The notes under the pieces: model-generated
The model's database searches: none
Seen by the model: the letters and a program-made list of their open reading frames with translations, nothing else
Told to the model about the DNA's origin: nothing
Part shown: positions 1-6,107 of the stretch, one piece after another
How positions within the stretch are numbered: the stretch's first letter is position 1
How the letters are laid out: every line of letters begins with the position of its first letter
Made by a program: the position numbers and the translations under genes
DNA from: an uncultured Ruminococcus sp.
GTDB lineage: Bacteria > Bacillota > Clostridia > Oscillospirales > Ruminococcaceae
Direction of reading: 5' to 3'
DNA length: 15,074 bases
Assembly: GCA_947177935.1 (NCBI GenBank)
Contig: CAMWWG010000002.1
Span: 1 to 15,074, forward strand

Positions 1-9
1 GGGGAGAAC

Positions 10-546
10 ATGCAGGACTCAGAAAAATTAAAATTATTGTACCAGATCTACGAAAAACCGTTTTATCATATTGCTTATGCGATACTACATCAGCACCAGC
101 AGGCGGAAGATGCCGTTTCGGATGCGTTTGAGAAAATTATCCGGAATCTTCATAAAATCGGCGATCCCGAAGCTCCCGGCACAAAACAGTACATGACGGC
201 AATCATCCGCAACACAGCAATCAATCAATATCGGAAAAATCTGCGTTATTCCCAGAATTGCATGGACTGGAATGAAGAATTTTCCCAGATTCCGGACACA
301 CAGGATGAATTTCATGCCAGAATGAAAAGAAATTCTCTGCGTGAGATTCTGGCAGGAATGTTTTCTGTCCTGAGTGAACAGGATGAAAAAATAGTTCTGA
401 TGCACTGCCAGGATGGTCTCACATTCGGAAAAATTTCAGAATTGCTGCATCTGAAAGAAGCAACCGTCAGAAAACGATATGAACGGGCAAGAAAACGTAT
501 GATCACGCAGAAAGGAGAAAATTATGAACTACAGAAATCCAAATAA
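10..546 (+). CDS. ECF-type RNA polymerase sigma-70 family sigma factor
   Basis: This 178-residue protein has the two-domain layout of extracytoplasmic-function sigma factors, which direct RNA polymerase to a small regulon. Residues about 9-50 match region 2, with the acidic AEDAVSDAFEKI segment typical of the core-binding helix. Residues about 115-165 match region 4: LSEQDEKIVLMHCQDGLTFGKISELL followed by a recognition helix rich in Lys and Arg. There is no extra C-terminal domain. The ATG at 10 follows GGGGAG at 1-6 by only three bases. The frame is open to the left edge, so an upstream start cannot be fully excluded, but the N-terminus begins where this family usually begins. Its last 23 bases overlap the next gene, which is very probably its membrane-bound regulator. 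The regulon and inducing signal are unknown. Confidence 0.93.
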   Translation: MQDSEKLKLLYQIYEKPFYHIAYAILHQHQQAEDAVSDAFEKIIRNLHKIGDPEAPGTKQYMTAIIRNTAINQYRKNLRYSQNCMDWNEEFSQIPDTQDEFHARMKRNSLREILAGMFSVLSEQDEKIVLMHCQDGLTFGKISELLHLKEATVRKRYERARKRMITQKGENYELQKSK

Positions 547-2578
547 ACGACAGAAAAACAGAAAACTGACAGAGAAAGAATTTCAGGAAATTGTCTCCCG
601 TGCATTTTCTCCGGATCTGCCTGAACCGAAATTCTCAGCGAAGTATTATCAGCACCGCCGGGAACTAGAAAGGAAAGTGGCTATGAAGGATTCTAAAAAA
701 TCAGAAAAAATTTATCGTGCGGAACGCACAGGCAAAGCAGGATTTGCTTTAATGACAGCATGTGTCACGGGGATTGCAGGACTTGCCGTTTACAGTGGGA
801 TTGGAATTTATAATGTCGGCAGGACGATCAATTCCGTTGATTCTTTACAACAGGAGACACAGCCAGATTTTGCGGTCGGTGCAGAAGTGCAAGTCCCGGA
901 TACGACAGAATTGCAGGCTGAATTACTGGAAGCTTCCCAGGATTCTCAAGGTCTCTACGATTTTCAGGTGGAATTTCCGTTTGAAGAAACAGATGACTCT
1001 CTGATCGGCTTAAATTATAAAGTTGTGCTGAACTGGATTCCGGACGGTCTGGAATACAGGGAAGATGGTCCTTATGGGATGAAATATCATAATTACCAGG
1101 ATGAAACAGATGAACATGCCATTACACCATATGGTGCTTATCAGGTCTGCGATAATTCCACGTTCTCTGAAACTGTGACTTTTGCAGAATCTGTGATTGA
1201 AACGTCATTTGACAAAGATGTCTATCCGGGAATCGAAAATGAAAAGCATATGTTCTGTGTCAGACGTGGACAGGGATTTGACCTGGTATATGTGCATTTT
1301 AAGGGGACGCCTTGTGTGGTAAGTTATTACATCAATGGCTTTACGGATGAGGAAGTGGAAAAATTCGTGGAGAACATGACGCTTGTCGAATCCGATGAAA
1401 TGTCAGCTATGTTTGAAATTTACTCAGAAAGCAACCGGGATATTACATTCTCTATGGATGAGAATGATTATACACGCAACGGCGGTGCTTATGCACTGCA
1501 ACTCAATTGGAATCCTGGAAATTTACAGATTCTGGAATCAGATCCGGAAGTAAATGAGATAGATATTACAGCAGATACAAAAATCGCACAGCAGATCTAT
1601 TTCAAACGCATGGAGGATACGCCTTATTATATCTATCAGAGTACCTCCGATATGCCGATAAATAACACACTGGAGTGTTTCTTTGATACAGAGTCCGGTG
1701 TCACAAAGCATATGCTGTGGACACAAGAACCGGAAGACAACGGAAAGAGTTATCTGTATGTCGGCTTTGAGGGAACACCCTATTATGCAGAGTATAGTCT
1801 GTTAAATTTTGACCGGAGCGATGCAGAAAAATTCGTGGAAGGCATGACACTGGTGGAAACAGATACAGAAACAGCAGAATTACATTCTGCGGAGCAGGAA
1901 GTTCCTAAATTAATTCCTGGATCAGAGATAGATGAAATGAATCTAGTATCTGTCGGGGATGTGATTGCAATTCCGGATTCTGATATAGAATTGCAGATTC
2001 AGAGTGCATCCTTGCAGAGTGATTTCACAGGGATTACAACGGATGTAATCGGACTGTCGAAAAATTATGACCAGTATCTTGATGAGAACGGAGAAATCCA
2101 TGTCGTGAGAATGAAAGAAAATGAAGACGGCAATGTAGAACGTGAAACAATTCAGCAATACATTCTGAAACTGGATGTGACACTGACGAAAACCGGCACA
2201 AGTTCTGCAAATATTGAGGACGGCATGACATTTAACATGGAGTATTTCTCTCTTGATGATGGTAAAATCCGGACAAATTCGCATGATGCAAATGATATGC
2301 GTGTCACACGTGAACCGAAGTTATGCAGTGAAGATGGATTTTTCAGTTTTTACACAGCAAGGGATCATCAAAAGAATGGCATCTATGATCTGGAAGCCGG
2401 AGAAAGTGCGGATGTGACGGTATATTATGCGATTGATGAAGATATGGCAGACAGCATTTATATCACACCTCTGGACGGTGCAATTGGTCTGTACGATCCT
2501 GAGAAATATATCAAATCCGGCTATCCGGTTCTTGACCTGAGTGGCTTGCTGTCCGAGCAAAGTTCTATCAGCAATTAA
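524..2578 (+). CDS. Large membrane-anchored putative anti-sigma factor / sensor with duplicated ectodomain module
   Basis: This 684-residue protein has a basic, probably cytoplasmic N-terminus (1-72), one hydrophobic membrane segment at about 73-96 and a roughly 590-residue acidic extracellular part. The start is firm: AAAGGAG lies just upstream and the gene overlaps the sigma gene by 23 bases in another frame. The ectodomain has an internal duplication. Residues 254-291 and 410-447 share the pattern YVxFxGTP...Y...F...(D/E)xEKFVExMTLVE(S/T)D, each ending a unit of about 150 residues. The part after 470 looks like a beta-rich, DUF4352-like or immunoglobulin-like domain ending near 670. I infer an anti-sigma role from the overlap and single-pass topology; no zinc-binding anti-sigma motif is visible at the N-terminus. 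The ligand is unknown. It could instead be a sigma-controlled surface protein. Confidence 0.75.
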   Translation: MNYRNPNKRQKNRKLTEKEFQEIVSRAFSPDLPEPKFSAKYYQHRRELERKVAMKDSKKSEKIYRAERTGKAGFALMTACVTGIAGLAVYSGIGIYNVGRTINSVDSLQQETQPDFAVGAEVQVPDTTELQAELLEASQDSQGLYDFQVEFPFEETDDSLIGLNYKVVLNWIPDGLEYREDGPYGMKYHNYQDETDEHAITPYGAYQVCDNSTFSETVTFAESVIETSFDKDVYPGIENEKHMFCVRRGQGFDLVYVHFKGTPCVVSYYINGFTDEEVEKFVENMTLVESDEMSAMFEIYSESNRDITFSMDENDYTRNGGAYALQLNWNPGNLQILESDPEVNEIDITADTKIAQQIYFKRMEDTPYYIYQSTSDMPINNTLECFFDTESGVTKHMLWTQEPEDNGKSYLYVGFEGTPYYAEYSLLNFDRSDAEKFVEGMTLVETDTETAELHSAEQEVPKLIPGSEIDEMNLVSVGDVIAIPDSDIELQIQSASLQSDFTGITTDVIGLSKNYDQYLDENGEIHVVRMKENEDGNVERETIQQYILKLDVTLTKTGTSSANIEDGMTFNMEYFSLDDGKIRTNSHDANDMRVTREPKLCSEDGFFSFYTARDHQKNGIYDLEAGESADVTVYYAIDEDMADSIYITPLDGAIGLYDPEKYIKSGYPVLDLSGLLSEQSSISN

Positions 2579-2622
2579 GCATTACAAATAATTGTTTTCT
2601 TTCCTATTTTAAGATATATCCT

Positions 2623-2658
2623 GAAAAAGTCGGCTGTTTAAAAGCCGGCTTTTTCTCT
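2623..2658 (+). terminator. Intrinsic terminator after the sigma/anti-sigma pair
   Basis: The arms at 2623-2635 (gaaaaagtcggct) and 2643-2655 (agccggctttttc) pair over 13 positions, with one G-T wobble and a 7-base loop. The outer A/T pairs and following T-rich bases give the usual GC-core hairpin plus U-tract. The A-rich left flank is less well suited to reverse-strand use, so plus-strand termination is the main reading. The tail overlaps the -35 element of the next promoter. Confidence 0.9.
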
Positions 2659-2686
2659 TGCATTTTTTTCAGGGGTGTGCTATAAT
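2658..2686 (+). promoter_or_regulatory. SigA-type promoter for the methyltransferase gene
   Basis: TTGCAT at 2658-2663 and TATAAT at 2681-2686 are separated by exactly 17 bases, and a TGC just before the -10 makes it an extended -10. It starts inside the T-rich tail of the preceding terminator and lies about 45 bases before the start codon. This is a motif match; no transcription start is proven. Confidence 0.72.
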
Positions 2687-2732
2687 AAAAATAGATTAAT
2701 TTATTTTATTTTTTCAGAAAGAAGTGAAGCGT

Positions 2733-3350
2733 ATGCCGGTCAGAGATCAGAAAAAATTCTGGGATTTCTATGCACCTGTCTATAATTTGTTCATGGGGAT
2801 CAACAAGAAAAATTATGAGCAGATTTACCAGAAAATCCGGAAAGCAATTTTAAAAAAGCAGGTTCTCGAAATTGCCACAGGAACAGGACTTGTTGCCAAG
2901 AACACGGCACAGAGTGCAAAAAAATACATTGCAACGGATTTCTCGGAACAGATGTTATACCAGGCACAGAAAGGCAAGAAAATTGAGAATTTATATTTCA
3001 TGAAAGCGGATGCTTGTGCACTCCCGTTCCAGAATCACAGCTTTGATGTCGTGATTATTACCAATGCTTTGCATATCATGCCCGACCCGGAAAAAGCCTT
3101 ATCCGAGATCCGGAGAGTTCTCAAACCCAGGGGGATTCTGATTGCACCGACTTTCGTCCAGGAAAGTCAGCAGATATCAGCAGTCAGCCTTGCCGTTGCC
3201 AGGATGCTGACAATGTTCGGGATTTCCTACAGTGACTGGACGGAAGAACAATATTTGAATTTCCTGAAAAAAAACAAATTCCGGATCAGGAAAAAAGAAT
3301 TACTTCCCGGCAGAATGTCCATGCTTTACACGGAGCTGACATGCCGTTAA
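2733..3350 (+). CDS. Class I SAM-dependent methyltransferase (Methyltransf_11 type)
   Basis: This protein of about 205 residues has the class I methyltransferase pattern. The SAM-binding glycine motif VLEIATGTGLVAKNTA is at about residues 43-58. An acidic strand end (ATDFSEQML) and the segment DACALPFQNHSFDVVI follow. The post-motif NALHIMPDPEKALSEIRRVLKPRG is typical of UbiE/COQ5-like and Methyltransf_11 enzymes. The substrate cannot be read from sequence. I place the start at ATG 2733 rather than GTG 2724 because a weak ribosome site (GAAGTGA at 2721-2727) overlaps the GTG and is spaced correctly for the ATG. The gene stands alone, between its own promoter and the miaB promoter, so I infer a single-gene unit. 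A menaquinone or small-molecule role is possible but unsupported by neighbours. Confidence 0.88.
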   Translation: MPVRDQKKFWDFYAPVYNLFMGINKKNYEQIYQKIRKAILKKQVLEIATGTGLVAKNTAQSAKKYIATDFSEQMLYQAQKGKKIENLYFMKADACALPFQNHSFDVVIITNALHIMPDPEKALSEIRRVLKPRGILIAPTFVQESQQISAVSLAVARMLTMFGISYSDWTEEQYLNFLKKNKFRIRKKELLPGRMSMLYTELTCR

Positions 3351-3375
3351 GATTTTTCGGAAATTTTCCACATAC

Positions 3376-3404
3376 TTGACAATTCTGAAAATATATGTTA
3401 AGAT
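3376..3404 (+). promoter_or_regulatory. SigA-type promoter for the miaB operon
   Basis: A consensus TTGACA at 3376-3381 and TAAGAT at 3399-3404 are 17 bases apart, with TGT before the -10 (extended -10). It begins 25 bases after the methyltransferase stop codon and about 54 bases before the chosen miaB start. No intrinsic terminator separates it from the methyltransferase, so some read-through is possible. Confidence 0.8.
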
Positions 3405-3457
3405 AGATTCAGCAAAAAATATAAATTTTGAATTTAATTAAGAAAGAAGTGAAGTGC

Positions 3458-4870
3458 TTGAAAATAGATTCCGAAAATTTAAAAAAATTAGAAAATTTGC
3501 CTGATCCGGAAACCTGCATCCGGGAAGTCCGGAACTGGCTTGCTGACAGATCCGAACCGCCTAAGGCATACCTGCATGTATTCGGCTGTCAGCTCAATGT
3601 CGCAGAGGGTGAAAAATTAGCCGGGATTCTGCAATCTATAGGTTATGTGATGACGGATGCAATCCAGAATGCAGACTTGATTTTATATCATACCTGCGCC
3701 GTCCGGGAGAATGCCGAAGACCGTGTTTTTGGAACATTAGGGAGCATTAAAAAATTGAAGCAGGACAATCCGGAATTGATTCTCTGTGTGACGGGATGCA
3801 TGACCGCACAGGCACATATTGCAGATAAAATCTCAGAATCTTATCGTTATGTAGATATTGTATTAGGGACATCCCCGGCGAACCGTCTGGCACAGATGCT
3901 CTATGCGTACATGCAGGGCATACGGCATGCGCAGGATATTACAGTACAGACGGAAATCCCGGAATATCCCGGAATTGTCCGGAACAGCCGTTATAAAGCG
4001 TCTGTTCCCATTATGTATGGCTGCAATAATTTCTGCACATATTGTATTGTGCCGTACGTCCGGGGGAGAGAACGAAGCAGAAAGCCGGGAGATATTCTCA
4101 CGGAAGTTCGGGAATTAATCCAATCCGGGTACAAAGAAATCATGTTCCTGGGGCAGAATGTCAATTCTTACGGAAAAGATCTGAAAAATCAGATCACATT
4201 TCCGGAGTTGTTAAGAGAGATTGACAAAATCCCCGGTGAATACTGGATCCGGTTCATGTCATCCCACCCCAAAGATGCTACACCGGAGCTGATGGATTGT
4301 CTGTTAGAATGCGAGCATGTCGCAAAACATCTGCATTTGCCGGTGCAGTCCGGGAGCGATGAAATTTTAAAACGCATGAACCGGAATTATACCATCGAGA
4401 AATATTTATCGCAAGTGGATTATATCAGGCAGAAAGATCCGGAATTTTCTCTTACAACAGATCTGATTGTCGGATTTCCGGATGAAAGCCGGGAAGATTT
4501 TGAAGCAACATTGGAATTAGTCCGGAAAGTCCGCTATGATAATATGTATTCTTTTATTTACTCAAAAAGAGCCGGGACGAAAGCGGCATCCATGCCAGAC
4601 GGGATTTCAGATTCTGAAAAGAGTGCAAGAATGCAGGAATTATTAGCATTGCAGCGTGAAATTTCAATTACGAATCACAAGCGTTTCATCGGGAAAATCC
4701 TGACAGTTCTGTGTGACGGAGAGAGCCGGAAACATCCGGGGATTATGACCGGACGGAGCTCGGAAAATATTCTGGTAGAATTTCCGGGGGATTCTGATCT
4801 GATCGGGCAGTTTGTCCGGATTCGGATCACAGACAGCCGGAGCAGTTGTGTAACAGGTAATTTAATATAA
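3458..4870 (+). CDS. miaB: tRNA-2-methylthio-N6-isopentenyladenosine(37) synthase MiaB
   Basis: MiaB is a radical-SAM methylthiotransferase that converts i6A37 to ms2i6A37 in tRNAs reading UNN codons, using two [4Fe-4S] clusters. The N-terminal cluster cysteines are visible in FGCQLNV, YHTCAVREN and VTGCMTAQ (about C44, C80, C114). The radical-SAM motif is GCNNFCTYCIVPYVRGRERSR (C189, C193, C196), and a TRAM RNA-binding domain occupies the last 65 or so residues. The HTCAVRENAEDR sequence is specific to MiaB rather than to MtaB or RimO. I chose TTG 3458 (about 470 residues) because GAAGTGA at 3446-3452 is correctly placed for it. A longer frame from TTG 3428 would put that ribosome site inside the gene. 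Downstream genes follow without a visible terminator. Its substrate is made by MiaA, encoded about 7 kb downstream. Confidence 0.96.
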   Translation: MKIDSENLKKLENLPDPETCIREVRNWLADRSEPPKAYLHVFGCQLNVAEGEKLAGILQSIGYVMTDAIQNADLILYHTCAVRENAEDRVFGTLGSIKKLKQDNPELILCVTGCMTAQAHIADKISESYRYVDIVLGTSPANRLAQMLYAYMQGIRHAQDITVQTEIPEYPGIVRNSRYKASVPIMYGCNNFCTYCIVPYVRGRERSRKPGDILTEVRELIQSGYKEIMFLGQNVNSYGKDLKNQITFPELLREIDKIPGEYWIRFMSSHPKDATPELMDCLLECEHVAKHLHLPVQSGSDEILKRMNRNYTIEKYLSQVDYIRQKDPEFSLTTDLIVGFPDESREDFEATLELVRKVRYDNMYSFIYSKRAGTKAASMPDGISDSEKSARMQELLALQREISITNHKRFIGKILTVLCDGESRKHPGIMTGRSSENILVEFPGDSDLIGQFVRIRITDSRSSCVTGNLI

Positions 4871-4871
4871 T

Positions 4872-4895
4872 TTATATAATTAATTAATTATATAA
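4872..4895. repeat. Perfect 24-bp AT-only palindrome between miaB and the ylbF-family gene
   Basis: Two self-complementary 12-base halves (ttatataattaa and its reverse complement) form an uninterrupted palindrome one base after the miaB stop codon. It sits directly upstream of the AGAAAGGG ribosome site (4897-4904) of the next gene. It contains TATAAT-like sequences on both strands but no partner -35 at proper spacing. With no GC core or U-tract it is not a standard terminator. Its role is unknown. Confidence 0.7.
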
Positions 4896-4914
4896 TAGAA
4901 AGGGTATTTTAGAT

Positions 4915-5322
4915 ATGGATATTATTGAAATGACAAGAGAACTCGGCAAGGCAATTCAGGCAGATGACAGATATATTGCATACTGTCTTGCAAAGCAGGC
5001 AAATGATGAGGATGAACAGCTCCAGGCGGTTATCAATGCGTTTAATCTGAAACGTGTGGAACTTCAGATGGAAATTGCCAAGCCGGACAAGAACAATGAA
5101 AAAATCCAGGAGCTGAACGAAATTATCAAAGATAGCTATCAGAAAATCATGAGTAATCCGAAAATGTTGGTTTACAACAGTACCAAGAGTGCCATGGATG
5201 AATTGATGAGTCAGATTAATACAGTGATTTCCATGTCCGCAAACGGTGTGAATCCGGATGAAATCGACGTGACAACAGCGTCCTGCGGCGGCGATTGCGG
5301 CAGTTGTGGCGGCTGTGGTTGA
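4915..5322 (+). CDS. YlbF/YmcA (Ric) family protein with cysteine-rich C-terminal tail
   Basis: This 135-residue, largely helical protein has the YlbF/YmcA pattern: a short N-terminal helix (MTRELGKAIQADDRYIAY), a charged helical middle and a final amphipathic helix (about 75-112). The tail SCGGDCGSCGGCG at the end carries four cysteines. In B. subtilis the YmcA-YlbF-YaaT complex binds [4Fe-4S] clusters and affects RNase Y-dependent RNA maturation and development; that is family knowledge. The position between miaB and mutS matches ymcA in Bacillus, so a YmcA-like role is the best guess, though the tail may be closer to YlbF. The ribosome site AGAAAGGG is ten bases before the ATG. The stop codon lies three bases before the next ATG, which suggests coupling. 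Cluster binding here is inferred from the tail only. Confidence 0.85.
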   Translation: MDIIEMTRELGKAIQADDRYIAYCLAKQANDEDEQLQAVINAFNLKRVELQMEIAKPDKNNEKIQELNEIIKDSYQKIMSNPKMLVYNSTKSAMDELMSQINTVISMSANGVNPDEIDVTTASCGGDCGSCGGCG

Positions 5323-5325
5323 TCC

Positions 5326-6039
5326 ATGGAACAGAAACAGACCAGAAGAGGCTTCGTGCCGACGGATGCACGGCAATTTAGTGAAAAGGCACTGGAGACG
5401 CTGTGCATTGCCGGCGAGGAAGTCCGGTATTTATTGAACCGTGGCTATTCTGTGAAATCTGCCACCACATTCGTCGGAAATCATTATTTATTATCCGAAC
5501 GGCAGAGATTAGCATTAGCCCGGATGATTTCCCCGGATCAACAGATCCGGATCCGGAAAGCAAAAGAATTGTGTTTTGCGGATCTTGCGGGAAAAACTCT
5601 GTATATGGATGGTTTCAACACAATTATCACGCTGGAGATTGCCTTTTCAGGATCGTTATTATTGGAATGTCTGGATGGGACAATCCGGGATTTAGCCGGT
5701 CTGCGTGGGACGTACACACTGATTGACAAGACGGATCTGGCGATCCAGGCAATCGGGGAATTCCTGGAAAATGCCGGGATTGCCGGACTTGTGATCTATC
5801 TGGATGCCCCTGTGTCAAATTCAGGAAGATTAAAGCAAAGAATTCTGGAATATCTGGATCATACCGGATTCCGGACGGAAATTGAGATTATCAATCCCGT
5901 TGACCAGGTTCTGAAACAGAAATCTCATGTGATTACATCTGATGCCATTATTCTGGATGCCTGTGAAAGTTGGTACAACCTGAACCGGGAAATCATTCAG
6001 AGAAATTTTAAAAACTATCATTTTATAAAATTAAATTAA
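5326..6039 (+). CDS. DUF434 / DUF5616-type protein of unknown function
   Basis: This 237-residue protein has an N-terminal DUF434-like helical region (about 7-75) with RRGFVPTDARQF, YLLNRGYSVKSATTFVGNHYLL and RQRLALARM. A second alpha/beta domain (about 85-237) has TLYMDGFNTIITLE, CLDGTIRDLAGLRG and IYLDAPVSNSG. The second domain carries several acidic positions at strand ends (D95, D117, D160, D193, D206, D211). This arrangement recalls metal-dependent PIN/NYN- or Toprim-like nucleases, but that is inference and no activity is known to me. It starts three bases after the ylbF-family stop codon, without a good ribosome site, so translational coupling is likely. Lying between miaB/ylbF and mutS suggests a role in RNA or DNA metabolism, but this is weak evidence. 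Confidence 0.82.
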   Translation: MEQKQTRRGFVPTDARQFSEKALETLCIAGEEVRYLLNRGYSVKSATTFVGNHYLLSERQRLALARMISPDQQIRIRKAKELCFADLAGKTLYMDGFNTIITLEIAFSGSLLLECLDGTIRDLAGLRGTYTLIDKTDLAIQAIGEFLENAGIAGLVIYLDAPVSNSGRLKQRILEYLDHTGFRTEIEIINPVDQVLKQKSHVITSDAIILDACESWYNLNREIIQRNFKNYHFIKLN

Positions 6040-6087
6040 TTAAAAATTTAAAAATTAAATTAATTTATTTATTAATTAATTTAATTT
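6028..6087. repeat. AT-only spacer with 14-bp inverted repeat before mutS
   Basis: The arms at 6028-6041 (aaattaaattaatt) and 6074-6087 are perfect reverse complements around a 32-base spacer. From 6021 to 6090 there is not one G or C. The left arm covers the stop codon of the DUF434 gene, and the right arm ends just before the mutS ribosome site at 6091-6099. The composition makes chance pairing more likely than the length suggests. It has no GC core, so I do not call it a terminator. Confidence 0.6.
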
Positions 6088-6107
6088 ATTAGAAAGGAGT
6101 TCCCGAA

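Noticed and set aside
85..405. Minus-strand open frame of 106 codons opposite the sigma gene
   Set aside because: It is the reverse-strand shadow of a well-supported sigma factor, with no ribosome site or family pattern.
3351..3375. Short ggaaattttcc symmetry after the methyltransferase stop as a terminator
   Set aside because: The stem is about four pairs with no T-tract after it.
4872..4895. AT palindrome as an intrinsic terminator
   Set aside because: No GC core and no following T-run; such a hairpin would be too weak in RNA.
5281..5322. Cys/Gly-rich end of the ylbF-family protein as a possible peptide natural-product precursor
   Set aside because: It is the tail of a full-length YlbF-family protein with no maturase or transporter nearby; an Fe-S or metal role fits better.
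4909..5376. Minus-strand open frame of 155 codons opposite the ylbF-family gene, with His/Ala-rich sequence
   Set aside because: It lies across two strongly supported plus-strand genes, lacks a ribosome site and its composition is explained by the complement of their codons.
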